Of a stretch of DNA of 64,000 nucleotides, positions 48,810-60,407 are shown piece after piece (position 1 is the first letter of the stretch; every line of letters begins with the position of its first letter). The DNA is from Pseudoxanthomonas sacheonensis. Lineage in GTDB: Bacteria > Pseudomonadota > Gammaproteobacteria > Xanthomonadales > Xanthomonadaceae. The stretch spans positions 280,076 to 344,075 of the forward strand of contig NZ_PDWS01000003.1 in the NCBI RefSeq assembly GCF_010093305.1, given 5' to 3'. The notes beneath the pieces were generated by a model, which did not search any database, was not told the DNA's origin, and saw only the letters and a list, made by a program, of their open reading frames with translations. The position numbers and the translations under genes were made by a program.

Positions 48810-50203
48810 GTCCCCACCTCCCGCCGCGCCTGCAGTTCCGCCTCGACCCGCGCCAGCGCGGCGTCATCCAGCGGATAGGCCCGCATCACCCACACCGCCA
48901 GCAACGCCACCACACCCGGGATCACGGTCAGCAGCAGCACGATGCCCAGGCGCGAGGCGTCGGACTGGGCCTGGTTGGCGACATAGCCCATCGCCGCCAG
49001 CATCCAGGCAATCGCGGCCGAAGCCACCGCACCGCCCAGCTTCTGCGAAAACGCCGCAGCGGCGAAGGTCATCGCAGTGGCGCGGCGCCCCGTCTTCCAC
49101 TCGGTGTAGTCGGCGCAATCGGCATACATGGAGAACGCCAGCGGCGACTTCGGTCCGAGCAGCAATCCGACCAGGGTGTTGAGCGCGAACGTCACCCAGA
49201 TCTGTTCCTTGGGCACGAAGTACATCGCGCAGCTGATCACGCCGACCCCGGCCATCAGTCCCATCATCAGCCGCCGCTTGTCCACCAGGCGGGTCAGCAG
49301 CGGCGTCAGCGCCGCGCCGATGGCCAGCGCCACCGAATAGCTGCCGAGAAACAGGCCGGTCAGCTCCGGCCGGCTTACGTAGTACTTGAGGTAATACACC
49401 AGCGAGCCGCTACGCATCACGATGGTCACCATGATCACCAGCGCCAGCACGAACAGCACCAGCCAGGGCTTGTTGCCCAGCAGGTCGAGCACATCCTGGC
49501 GCATCGTGCTGCGCTGCTGCGGCGGCGGCTCGATGCGCTCGCGGGTGTTGGCGAACACCGCCACGAAGGTGGCGATCGCCACGACCCCGTACAGGACCAT
49601 GGTCAGCTGCCAGCCGAGCTGCTCGTCGCCGCGGCCGAGCCAGCGCACCAGGTCCAGGGTCAGCCAGTTGACCAGGGTGGTGCCGGCGAAGGCGGCGATG
49701 AAACGGAAACTGATCAGGGTGGTGCGTTGCTGGCTGTCGGCGGTCATGACCCCGGACAGCGCCGAGTACGGCATGCTCAGCACGGTGTAGACGAACATCA
49801 TCAGGGTGAAGGTGGCATAGGCCCACAGCAGGCGCCCGCCGCCCTCCAGGTCCGGGACCGTCCAGGTCAGCACGCCGGTGATCGCAAGCGGCACCGCGGC
49901 GAACAGCAGATACGGCCGGAAGCGTCCCCAGCGGGTACGGGTGCGGTCAGCGATCGCGCCCATGAACGGGTCGGCCGCCGCATCGACCAGTTTGGTCACC
50001 AGCATCATCGTGCCGACCGCGCCGGCGGCCAGGCCCATCACGTCGGTGTAGAAGATCAGCAGGAAGGCCGAGATGTTGGCCCAATAGAGGTTGAAGCCGA
50101 AGTCGCCGATACCGTAGCTGATCTTCTCGCGCAGCGGCAGGCGCGCGCTGTCCGCGGCCGCGCGCTGGTTTCCGGCTGACGCCGTGTCCTGGTCCTGCGT
50201 CAT
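48806..50203 (-). CDS. GPH-family sugar:cation symporter, first gene of the cellobionate operon
   Basis: The 465-residue protein has 12 membrane helices and the GPH/MelB hallmarks: [39 protein letters not shown] (the GxxxDxxxxRWGRfRP loop), [21 protein letters not shown] and a VDKRRLMMG loop. The start [13 protein letters not shown] has a GGAGC about 10 nt upstream; an upstream ATG would add 16 residues. By context it imports cellobionate or a similar glucosyl-aldonate produced by oxidative cellulose breakdown. The gene diverges from the CrbS-like kinase gene. Confidence 0.87.
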   Translation of the reverse strand: MTQDQDTASAGNQRAAADSARLPLREKISYGIGDFGFNLYWANISAFLLIFYTDVMGLAAGAVGTMMLVTKLVDAAADPFMGAIADRTRTRWGRFRPYLLFAAVPLAITGVLTWTVPDLEGGGRLLWAYATFTLMMFVYTVLSMPYSALSGVMTADSQQRTTLISFRFIAAFAGTTLVNWLTLDLVRWLGRGDEQLGWQLTMVLYGVVAIATFVAVFANTRERIEPPPQQRSTMRQDVLDLLGNKPWLVLFVLALVIMVTIVMRSGSLVYYLKYYVSRPELTGLFLGSYSVALAIGAALTPLLTRLVDKRRLMMGLMAGVGVISCAMYFVPKEQIWVTFALNTLVGLLLGPKSPLAFSMYADCADYTEWKTGRRATAMTFAAAAFSQKLGGAVASAAIAWMLAAMGYVANQAQSDASRLGIVLLLTVIPGVVALLAVWVMRAYPLDDAALARVEAELQARREVGT

Positions 50204-50366
50204 GCGTTGGTTGCTCCGGAAGACCGGCATGTCGGCGCACCTCGCGCGCATGCACCGGCTGTTGACCGCGTTTCAGCTTGCCGGCATCGCGTAGCGCAGG
50301 CAAGCGGGCGGCCCCGGGCGGTGCGGCTCGGCATACACTCGCAGGCCCAAGATACGGAGCGCCGCA

Positions 50367-53300
50367 TTGGTTTCCAGCTGGGTCCTGCTGTTGGTATCGG
50401 TCGGTTACGCCGCGCTGCTGTTCGGCGTGGCGTGGTGGGGCGACCGGCGCCCGATGTATCCGGACCGGCCCTGGCTGCGGCCGGTGGTCTACAGCCTGGC
50501 GCTGGCGGTCTATTGCTCCTCGTGGACGTTCTACGGCGCGGTGGGCAGCGCGGTGCGCAACGGCATCGGTTATCTGCCGATCTATCTGGGCCCGCTGCTG
50601 TTGCTGCTGTTCGGCTGGCGCATCATCGAACGGCTGGCGCTGATCGCGCGCAGCCAGAACACCGTTTCCATCGCCGACTTCATTTCCTCGCGCTACGGCC
50701 GCTCGCGCCGGCTGGCGGCGCTGGTCACGGTGATCGCGCTGATCGGCGTGGTGCCGTACCTGGCGCTTCAGTACAAGGCGGTGGCGTTGAGCCTGGGCGT
50801 GCTGACCGGCCAGGATGCGCAGAACAGCGGTTTCTTCACCGATCCCGCTTTGTACGTGGCACTGCTGATGGCGTTGTTCGCCGCGCTGTTCGGCACCCGT
50901 CAGGTGGACGCCACCGAGCATCACCACGGCATGATGCTGGCCATCGCGCTGGAGTCGGTGGTGAAGCTGGTGGCGATGATCATCGTGGGCGTATTCGCCT
51001 ATGTCTGGCTGGGCGGGCGCGCGCTGCACGTGGAGGAGTCGGCACGGACCCTGTTCGAGAACGCGCCGCCAGTGGGTTTCTTCACCCAGACCCTGCTTGG
51101 TTTCCTGGCCATCGTGTGCCTGCCGCGCCAGTTCCATGTGGCGGTGGTGGAATGCAGCGACGTCGGCGATATCCGCAAGGCGCGCTGGCTGTTCGGCGTC
51201 TATCTGGTGCTGATCTCTGTGATGGTGGTGCCCATCGCCGCCGCGGGCGTGGCCATGTTCGGCGGCGCCGGCGGCATCGCCAGCGACACCTTCGTGCTGG
51301 CGCTGCCGTTGACCGCTGGCAACAACGCGTTGGCGCTGGTGGCGTATATCGGCGGATTCTCGGCGGCCACGGGCATGGTGATCGTGGCCAGCATCGCCCT
51401 GGCCACCATGGTCAGCAACGACCTGGTGATGCCGGTGCTGCTGCGGCGCGGCTGGGCCGAACGCCACGCCGAAGCCGACGTGGCCTCGCGCGTGCTGTGG
51501 ATACGCCGGCTGGCGATCCTGATGCTGGCCTTGTGCGCCTACGCCTACTACCGCACCAGCAGCAACGACAATTCGCTGGCCTCCTACGGGCTCATCGCGT
51601 TCGCGGCGGTCGCCCAGTTCGCGCCCGGCCTGATCGGCGGCCTGTATTGGCGCGGCGCCAGCCGGCGTGGCGTGGAAATCGGCATGCTGGTCGGCTTCGC
51701 CACCTGGATCTACACATTGCTGCTGCCGACGCTGTCTGCCTCCGGCTGGCTGGGGCCGGAATGGCTGAAGACCGGACCGTACGACATCCACTGGCTGCGT
51801 CCGCAACAGCTGTTCAACCTGACCGGCTGGGATCCGTTGACCCATGGCACGTTCTGGTCGCTGCTGCTCAACACCGGCGTGATGATGCTGGTGTCCGCGC
51901 GTTGGCGGCCCAGCGTGGATGAACGCCTGCGCATCGCGCCGTTCCTCGACCCGTACGCGCAACGGCAGGCGCTGGTGGCCAGCGAATGGCCGGGCAACGT
52001 GCGCGTGTCGGATCTGCTGGCGCTGGCCGAACGCATCGTCGGCGAGCGCCATGCGCGCCGCGCCTTCGCCGAGCAGGCCACCACGCTGCAACGCGAACTG
52101 CAGCCGGCGGCAGCCGCCGACCGTGCCTGGGTGCAGTTCACCGAACGCCTGCTGGCCGCGGCCATCGGCGCGGCCTCGGCGCGGTTGGTGCTGACCAGCG
52201 TGCTGCGCGGCTCGGGCATGGAGCTGGGCGAAGTGGTGGCGGTGCTGGACGAAGCCGGGCAGGAACTGCGCTTCAACCGCGAAATCCTGTCCACCACGCT
52301 GGAGAACATCAGTTCTGGCGTCAGCGTGGTCGATCCGGACATGCGCCTGGTGGCCTGGAACCGCCGTTACCAGCTGATGTTCGGCTATCCGCAAGGCATG
52401 CTTTACGTGGGCCGCCCGGTGGCGGATCTGATCCGCTACAACGCCGAGCGCGGCGAGCTGGGCAGCGGCGAGCTGGAAGAGCAGATCGCCAAGCGCATCA
52501 GCTACATGCGCGTCGGTTCGCCGCACATCTTCGAGCGCGTGCGCAGCGACGGCAGCGTGATCGAAATGCGTGGGCAGGCGCTGCCCGGCGGCGGCTACGT
52601 CACCAGCTACAACGACATCACCGATTTCAAGCGCGCCGAAAACGCGCTGCTGGAAGCCAACGAGAACCTAGAGCAGCGCGTGGCCGACCGCGGACGCGAA
52701 GCCGAAGCCGCGCAGCAGTCGAAGACGCGTTTCCTGGCCGCGATCAGCCACGACGTGCTGCAGCCGCTGAATGCGGCGCGGCTGTTCACTTCGGCGCTGC
52801 GCGACAGCGAGGAACCGGGCGAACAGCGCCATCTGGCCGAGCGCGTCGATGCGTCGCTGCGCGCGGCGGAAGAGTTGCTGGACGGCCTGCTGGACGTCTC
52901 GCGACTGGATGCCGGCGGCATGCACACCGAGATCGGCGATTTCGACGCCGGCGCGCTGCTGCGCGAGCTGGCCTCCCAATACGCGCCAGTCGCCGCCGGC
53001 CGCGGCCTGGACCTGCGCGTGCACGCCTCGGCGCAGCCGGTGCGCAGCGACCGCCGGTTGCTGCGCCGCGTGCTGCAGAACTTCATCGCCAATGCGTTGC
53101 GCTACACCCGCAGCGGCCGCATCGTGCTGGGCATGCGTCCGCGCGGAGAGAATCTGGAACTGCAGGTGTGGGATACCGGTCCCGGCATTCCCGAGCACCA
53201 CATGCGTCAGATCTTCGACGAGTTCCATCGCTATCCCCAGCCCTTCGATTGGGGAGAGCAGGGATTGGGATTGGGCCTGTCCATTTGCCAGCGCATCTCG

Positions 53301-53810
53301 CGGCTGCTCGGCCACGATCTGGGCGCGCACAGCCGTGTCGATCACGGCAGCATGTTCTCGATCACGGTGCCGCGCGCGGCGTTCGCCGCCGACTCCCTGC
53401 GCGAGCACGAGCCCGTACCGCGCGCGACGGACTCGCTGGCCGGGTTGCGCGTGCTGTGCGTGGACAACGATCAGGAAATCCTGGACGGCATGCGCGCGCT
53501 GCTCAGCCGCTGGCAGGTGGAAGTGATCACGGCGGCCACCGTGGACGAAGCCTTGCGCAAGATCGAGCAGGCTCCGGCGGTGATGCTGGTCGACTACCAC
53601 CTGCACGACCGCATGGACGGACTGGAAGCCCTGGACGCCCTGCAGGCCGCCAGTGCGGCGCCGATCACCGGCGCCCTGCTGACCGCCGACGGCCGCGACG
53701 AACTCAAGCAGCGCGCGCGCGACCGCGGTTACCGGCTGCTGACCAAACCGGTGAAGCCTGCTTCGTTGCGGGCGTTCCTGGCCGCCCACCACCAGACGCT
53801 CACGGTGTGA
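50367..53810 (+). CDS. SSS-type hybrid histidine kinase (CrbS/MxtR-like)
   Basis: The 1147-residue protein starts at TTG ([16 protein letters not shown]), 8 nt after a CGGAG box. An N-terminal sodium:solute symporter domain (about residues 1-500, ~13 helices) is followed by a STAC-like helical linker ([21 protein letters not shown]), a PAS domain (about residues 635-755), a kinase core with H795 in [19 protein letters not shown], an N box [20 protein letters not shown], and a C-terminal receiver with D1076 (VMLVDYHL), LLTADG and TKPVKP. This architecture is that of CrbS/MxtR, which senses acetate-related carbon and activates acs through CrbR/ErdR. A suitable regulator and acs lie downstream. 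Confidence 0.9.
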   Translation: MVSSWVLLLVSVGYAALLFGVAWWGDRRPMYPDRPWLRPVVYSLALAVYCSSWTFYGAVGSAVRNGIGYLPIYLGPLLLLLFGWRIIERLALIARSQNTVSIADFISSRYGRSRRLAALVTVIALIGVVPYLALQYKAVALSLGVLTGQDAQNSGFFTDPALYVALLMALFAALFGTRQVDATEHHHGMMLAIALESVVKLVAMIIVGVFAYVWLGGRALHVEESARTLFENAPPVGFFTQTLLGFLAIVCLPRQFHVAVVECSDVGDIRKARWLFGVYLVLISVMVVPIAAAGVAMFGGAGGIASDTFVLALPLTAGNNALALVAYIGGFSAATGMVIVASIALATMVSNDLVMPVLLRRGWAERHAEADVASRVLWIRRLAILMLALCAYAYYRTSSNDNSLASYGLIAFAAVAQFAPGLIGGLYWRGASRRGVEIGMLVGFATWIYTLLLPTLSASGWLGPEWLKTGPYDIHWLRPQQLFNLTGWDPLTHGTFWSLLLNTGVMMLVSARWRPSVDERLRIAPFLDPYAQRQALVASEWPGNVRVSDLLALAERIVGERHARRAFAEQATTLQRELQPAAAADRAWVQFTERLLAAAIGAASARLVLTSVLRGSGMELGEVVAVLDEAGQELRFNREILSTTLENISSGVSVVDPDMRLVAWNRRYQLMFGYPQGMLYVGRPVADLIRYNAERGELGSGELEEQIAKRISYMRVGSPHIFERVRSDGSVIEMRGQALPGGGYVTSYNDITDFKRAENALLEANENLEQRVADRGREAEAAQQSKTRFLAAISHDVLQPLNAARLFTSALRDSEEPGEQRHLAERVDASLRAAEELLDGLLDVSRLDAGGMHTEIGDFDAGALLRELASQYAPVAAGRGLDLRVHASAQPVRSDRRLLRRVLQNFIANALRYTRSGRIVLGMRPRGENLELQVWDTGPGIPEHHMRQIFDEFHRYPQPFDWGEQGLGLGLSICQRISRLLGHDLGAHSRVDHGSMFSITVPRAAFAADSLREHEPVPRATDSLAGLRVLCVDNDQEILDGMRALLSRWQVEVITAATVDEALRKIEQAPAVMLVDYHLHDRMDGLEALDALQAASAAPITGALLTADGRDELKQRARDRGYRLLTKPVKPASLRAFLAAHHQTLTV

Positions 53811-53824
53811 GCGGCCGGGCGCGC

Positions 53825-54202
<378 letters not shown>

Positions 54203-54255
54203 CGGTTCGTCCGGGCCGGCCCGCATCGCTACCGTCATGGGCGCGCGGGGTTTCC

Positions 54256-55341
54256 CTACGCGTCGGCCCGGGACAGCGCGGCATAAGGGGGGCGTTGCGG
54301 GACTTTCGCCACTTCGATGCAATCGCGGCCTTTGCGTTTGGCTTCGTACAGCGCGGCGTCGGCAACGTTGACCCATTCGGTGGGATCGGCGATGGAGTGA
54401 TTGATCTCGGACAGGCCGATGCTCACGGTGCATTTGAGGTCCACGGCCGCAAAAGCGTACGCGGCCACCTGCCTGCGCAGGCGCTCGGCGGCGACGATGG
54501 CTTCTTCCCAATGGGTTTCGGGCATGACGATGCCGAACTCGTCGCCGCCGTAACGTCCGCCGGTGTCCATGTCGCGCAGGCAGGCCTTCATCAGGCGCGC
54601 GAATTCCTCGATCACCGCATCGCCCACGGTATGGCCGTAGCCGTCGTTGATCTGCTTGAAGTAATCGATGTCGATCATGATCAGCACCGCCGGCCGGCCC
54701 GCGCGCACGAAGCGGTTGAATTCCACATTGGCCGCGTACTGCCACTGCTGCCGGTTCATCAGGCCGGTGGCGGCATCGAAGCGCGAGCTCTTCTCGAGCA
54801 TGCGTTTCTGGCGCAAGGTCTGTTGCGCCAACAGGCGGCTGGCCGCGCCGATAGCCAGCGGATACACGATCAGCAGCGGCAGACAGGCCAGCATGGTGCG
54901 GTAACTGGTGTACGGCTCGAAGCGGAAACCCATGAGGGCGCTGGTAACCAGGCACGTCAGCGCCATCAGCGCCAGGTTCTTGGCGCCGAAGCGGCGGCCG
55001 CCGACGATCACTTTGTCCATGGTCAGCATCACCGCCAGCAACACGCTGGGCAGGGTGTCGAAGGCCATCACCGCGATCCAGAAGCCGCCGAACGCGGCGT
55101 CGGTCATCAGGTTGCGGTATTCGGCCTTGATCGGATCGCGGCTGCGAAGGACGTGCGCATAGGCCAGGTGCGGCCAGATCAGCCCATCGAATATCAGCAG
55201 CCCCCATAGCCAGGGGGCGGCGCTCTGCTCGTACATGACCGCAGCCACGCACAGCACGCCGATCGCCAGCCCAATGGCGCGCATCGGGTATATGCGCCTG
55301 CCGAAATTGGTACGGCGGGATTCGCCGCGCTCGCTATCCAT
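54256..55341 (-). CDS. MASE2-GGDEF diguanylate cyclase
   Basis: The start is set at MDSERGESRRTNFGRRIYP (361 residues); an upstream ATG adds 21 residues. The N-terminal MASE2 domain (RRTNFGRRIYPMRAIGLAIG and four or five further helices, about residues 10-180) senses an unknown signal in the membrane. The GGDEF domain has GGRYGGDEFGIV at residues 262-273 (GGDEF at 265-269) and an RDMD inhibitory site five residues earlier, so it should make cyclic di-GMP with product feedback. The gene lies opposite in strand to the kinase gene and next to the regulator gene. Confidence 0.93.
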   Translation of the reverse strand: MDSERGESRRTNFGRRIYPMRAIGLAIGVLCVAAVMYEQSAAPWLWGLLIFDGLIWPHLAYAHVLRSRDPIKAEYRNLMTDAAFGGFWIAVMAFDTLPSVLLAVMLTMDKVIVGGRRFGAKNLALMALTCLVTSALMGFRFEPYTSYRTMLACLPLLIVYPLAIGAASRLLAQQTLRQKRMLEKSSRFDAATGLMNRQQWQYAANVEFNRFVRAGRPAVLIMIDIDYFKQINDGYGHTVGDAVIEEFARLMKACLRDMDTGGRYGGDEFGIVMPETHWEEAIVAAERLRRQVAAYAFAAVDLKCTVSIGLSEINHSIADPTEWVNVADAALYEAKRKGRDCIEVAKVPQRPPYAALSRADA

Positions 55342-55487
55342 CCGCCTATCCGGAAAGCCGGCACGCACCAAGCGGGCCCCATCGCACCATCGTAGCGCGG
55401 CCATGCCGGCGACCCGGGTGCGTTATGTGATGAATGTTGCATTTCCATGCCCGTGGGCGCAAATCGCCCTGAAGGGAGGAAGAGGAA

Positions 55488-56156
55488 CTAGTCCTGCTCT
55501 TCCGGCAACACCACCATGGTCTCCGGATCGACCGACAAGCGCCCTGCCATCAATACCGCTTGCGTGCGGTTGGTGACTCCCAGCTTGCGCAGGATGGCGG
55601 TGACGTGGGCCTTGATGGTGGCCTCGGACACGCCCAGATCGTAGGCGATCTGTTTGTTCAAACGGCCCGCGCCCAGCATCTGCAGCACGCGGAACTGCTG
55701 CGGGGTGAGATCGCGCAGGCGCTGGGCCACTTCGTATTCGTCGCGGCCGATACCGGGCGCGGCCAGCGCTTCCGGCGGCGCCCAGCGTTCGCCGTCCAGT
55801 ACCAGCCGGATCGCTTCGCCGATCGTTTCGGAGGCGGCCGACTTGGGAATGAAACCCAGGGCGCCGTGGTCCAGCGCGCGCCGCATCACGCTGGGCTCTT
55901 CGCGCGCGGACACCACCACCACCGGCAGTTGCGGATGCAGCACGCGCAGGTGCACCAGCGCATTGAAGCCCTGCGCGCCGGGCATGTTGAGATCCATCAA
56001 CAGCAGATCGGCGTCGGGGTGCGCATCGACCAGGGCATAGAGCGCATCGACGTTGTCGGCCTCGTGCAGCTTCACCCCCGGCATCACCCGCTGCACCGCC
56101 CCGCGCAGGGCTTCGCGGAACAGGGGGTGGTCGTCGGCGATGAGCAGGGTGGTCAT
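55488..56156 (-). CDS. LuxR-family response regulator (CrbR/ErdR-like)
   Basis: The 222-residue protein has a receiver domain with ADD at residues 7-9, D55 in LLLMDLNMPG and the conserved Lys in GFIPKSAA near residue 105, then a LuxR helix-turn-helix (DLTPQQFRVLQMLGAGRLNK, DLGVSEATIKAHVTAILRKLGV, residues about 150-210). The order and size fit CrbR/ErdR (AgmR group), the partner of CrbS-type kinases and activator of acs. It lies about 1.7 kb downstream of the kinase on the opposite strand and 640 bp from acs. Confidence 0.88.
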   Translation of the reverse strand: MTTLLIADDHPLFREALRGAVQRVMPGVKLHEADNVDALYALVDAHPDADLLLMDLNMPGAQGFNALVHLRVLHPQLPVVVVSAREEPSVMRRALDHGALGFIPKSAASETIGEAIRLVLDGERWAPPEALAAPGIGRDEYEVAQRLRDLTPQQFRVLQMLGAGRLNKQIAYDLGVSEATIKAHVTAILRKLGVTNRTQAVLMAGRLSVDPETMVVLPEEQD

Positions 56157-56251
56157 AGGAAAAAACCGGGAGCCAATCGCGGCGATGCCTTACGGTTCGG
56201 CGCGGCAGGCGACGCATGGGCAATCCAGGCGCGAGAAGGCTTACTTGTTGC

Positions 56252-56611
56252 ATGCTCGAATACGACGCTCCTCTCAAAAGACTCGCACGCCGACTTCGCC
56301 GCGACATGACCGATGCCGAGCATAGGCTTTGGTTCAATCTGCGCAGAAAGCAGTTGGATGGCGTCTGCTGTTACCGGCAGAAACCGATCGGCCCATACAT
56401 CGTCGATTTCTACCTGCCTGAGATCAGACTGGTTGTCGAAGTGGACGGGTCGCAGCATGCGACCGAGGCCGGCACCGCCGTCGACTGTGTGCGTACCGCT
56501 TACCTGGAAAGTCTGGGATTGAAGGTGATCCGCTTCGACAACCGGCAAGTTCTGCTGGAGACCCATGCGGTGCTGGATGCGATCTGGGATGAGCTGATTC
56601 GCCGACGCTAA
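56252..56611 (+). CDS. DUF559 (Vsr-like) endonuclease-fold protein
   Basis: The start is MLEYDAPLKRLARRLRRDM (119 residues); an upstream ATG would extend the frame but has no family match. The protein has the DUF559 core: KRLARRLRRDMTDAEHRLWF, RKQLDGVCCYRQKPIGPYIVDFYLPEIRLVVEVDG-type strands (PIGPYIVDFYLPE, VVEVDGSQH) and a late LKVIRFDNRQVLLE. The Asp and Glu of the IVDFY and VEVDG strands with a Gln (SQH) are the likely catalytic set. It resembles Vsr-type restriction-fold nucleases but has no associated methylase. Its TAA is shared with the first base of a dispersed repeat. Confidence 0.88.
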   Translation: MLEYDAPLKRLARRLRRDMTDAEHRLWFNLRRKQLDGVCCYRQKPIGPYIVDFYLPEIRLVVEVDGSQHATEAGTAVDCVRTAYLESLGLKVIRFDNRQVLLETHAVLDAIWDELIRRR

Positions 56612-56776
56612 GAGCAAATCCCCCCTGCCCCCCTTTTTCAAAGGGGGAAAAGCGATGGCGGCCGCGAAGGATGGCGCCTTTGCGGACACGGTCCACGCGG
56701 TGTCCGCTCGCATGTGAAAAGATGCGCCGACGGATCCCCCCCTTTGAAAAAGGGGGGCCAGGGGGGATTTGCTCTT
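56610..56776. repeat. Split copy of the CCCCCTTTGAAAAAGGGGG repeat, halves inverted
   Basis: One half (AAGAGCAAATCCCCCCTGCC, about 56610-56646) starts at the DUF559 stop. The other half (CCCCCCTTTGAAAAAGGGGG then CAGGGGGGATTTGCTCTT, about 56736-56776) lies ~90 bp on, with the AAGAGCAAATC ends pointing outward. In the intact copies at 39462 and 44301 the halves are joined the other way round. acs ends 17 bp later. Confidence 0.82.
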
Positions 56777-56793
56777 GATCTTGCTCTGAAGCT

Positions 56794-58737
<1,944 letters not shown>

Positions 58738-58838
58738 GGGCCCCTCCCCGCAGACCAGCGCTGCAGGCGTCGTTGATGGTGATGGACAGGATGTTAAAGG
58801 AAGCGATATGCGCCAGTTTGACGCATTCGCCGATGACG

Positions 58839-58851
58839 CGTTGCAGCAACG
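58839..58851. promoter_or_regulatory. Candidate operator CGTTGCAGCAACG between acs and the porin gene
   Basis: A 13-bp near-palindrome (CGTTG/CAACG arms around CAG) lies in the 266-bp gap between divergent acs and dcaP-type genes. LuxR-type regulators bind such dyads, so it is a possible CrbR site. The gap also holds a TTGACG box and AT-poor stretches, but no confident -10 or -35 pair. A random dyad of this size is possible. Confidence 0.3.
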
Positions 58852-59003
58852 TCCTTAGACCATCGTCGTATCCGTACGCGTAGGCCGGCATTCATGCGGG
58901 CGCTTTCGACTAATGGCGAATAGGCGCGGCCGACGGCCGCGCGCAGTCTGCGGCGCAACCGTGCGCTCTGCGCGGCCCATCACGCATTATCGGGAGAGGG
59001 ATA

Positions 59004-60380
59004 ATGAGCAAACGCATCGCATCGATGTCGCGGCGACCCCTGGCTGCGGCACTGTTCGTGGCGCTGATCGCGCCGGGCATGGCTTTCGCCGAGACCAAGA
59101 AAGAAAAGGAACTGGAAGCACGCATCGCCCAACTGGAACAGCAGGTCCAGGCCTTGCTGTCTTCGCAGCAACAGCAACAGACGGCGATCGCGCAAACGCA
59201 GACCCAGATCACCGAGGTCAAGACCGCGCAAGCGGCGCCGGCCGACGGCAAGCCGCGCATCCAGACCGGGCCGATCATGCCGGGCGCCAACCCGGGCACG
59301 TCGTTCACCTACGGCGGCTTCATCAAGATGGACGGCATGTACACCGACACCAGCGACGGGCGCATCGCCGATGGTTCCTCGGGACGACTGTTCTACCTGC
59401 CCAGCAGCATTCCGGTCGGCGGCCCCACCGCAGACGGCGGCGACCCATACACCGATTACCACGCGCAGTTCTCGCGTTTCTGGTTCAGCGCCGACCACAC
59501 CACCGACAAGGGCGACAAGATCAAGGCGTACATCGAAGCCGACATGTTCGGCGGCGGCAGCAACGCCCTGGCCGGCAACGAAACGGCGACCAACACCTAT
59601 GCGGTTTCGCTGCGCCAGGCCTATGTGAGCTGGAACGGCTGGTTGGCCGGCCAGACCTGGTCCAACTTCCAGGACGTGGCGGCGCTGCCGGACGCGGTGG
59701 ATTTCGTCGGCACCACCGACGGCACCATCTTCGTGCGCCAGGCGCAATTGAGATACACCAAGGGTCCGTGGTCGTTCTCGGCGGAAAACCCGCAGACCAC
59801 CATCACGCCTTATCTAAACAACGGCGCGCGCTTCAACAGCGGGGACAACGTGGCCCCGGACATCACCGCGCGCTGGATCACCAAGGGCGATTGGGGCCAC
59901 TTCACCGTCGCCGGACTGTTGCGCCAGTTCAAATACCTGGACGAAACCGAAACCGGCGGCGCGGTCAGCGTGTCGGGCAAGTTCAACCTGGGCAAGAGCG
60001 ACGACATTCGCTACGCGGTCAATGCCGGCAGCGGCATCGGCCGCTACCTGGCCTTCGGACTGGGCAGCGATGTGGTGGTGGACGCCAATGGCGAACTCAA
60101 CGCGCTGGACGGTTACGGTGGTTTCGTCGCCTGGCGTCACGTGTTTTCGCCCAAGCTGCGCAGCAACCTGATGTATTCGGCGGCGATGTTCGACAACGAC
60201 AAGGCCATCACCGGCTTTGGGGTGACCGAACGCGCGCAGTCGTACCACGCCAACCTGATCTATTCGCCGTTCCCGAAACTGGATATCGGCGCCGAACTTA
60301 TCTTCGGCCAGCGTGCGCTCGAGGACGACCGTGAAGGCGACCTGCGGCGCATCCACACCCACGTCAAGTACAGCTTCTAA
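59004..60380 (+). CDS. DcaP-like trimeric outer-membrane porin
   Basis: The 458-residue protein has a signal peptide (RRPLAAALFVALIAPGMAFAE), an N-terminal coiled coil (KELEARIAQLEQQVQALLSS and a Gln run, about residues 33-65) and a C-terminal beta-barrel with alternating strands and a terminal aromatic (IHTHVKYSF). The TYGGFIKMDGMY and WFSADHTTDKGDKI, GQTWSNFQD stretches match DcaP-family porins, which form trimers and take up small carboxylates or aromatic acids. A GGGAGAGGG box precedes the ATG. The MHS transporter gene follows by 27 bp, so the two likely form an operon that passes a carboxylate from the outside to the cytosol. Confidence 0.88.
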   Translation: MSKRIASMSRRPLAAALFVALIAPGMAFAETKKEKELEARIAQLEQQVQALLSSQQQQQTAIAQTQTQITEVKTAQAAPADGKPRIQTGPIMPGANPGTSFTYGGFIKMDGMYTDTSDGRIADGSSGRLFYLPSSIPVGGPTADGGDPYTDYHAQFSRFWFSADHTTDKGDKIKAYIEADMFGGGSNALAGNETATNTYAVSLRQAYVSWNGWLAGQTWSNFQDVAALPDAVDFVGTTDGTIFVRQAQLRYTKGPWSFSAENPQTTITPYLNNGARFNSGDNVAPDITARWITKGDWGHFTVAGLLRQFKYLDETETGGAVSVSGKFNLGKSDDIRYAVNAGSGIGRYLAFGLGSDVVVDANGELNALDGYGGFVAWRHVFSPKLRSNLMYSAAMFDNDKAITGFGVTERAQSYHANLIYSPFPKLDIGAELIFGQRALEDDREGDLRRIHTHVKYSF

Positions 60381-60407
60381 CGGCAGCATCCCAACAGGAA
60401 TCCCGAC

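Noticed and set aside
58800..58825. Possible sigma-54 promoter for acs (TGGCGC on the minus strand)
   Set aside because: The GG-GC spacing is 8 nt, not 10, and CrbR-type regulators are not sigma-54 activators.
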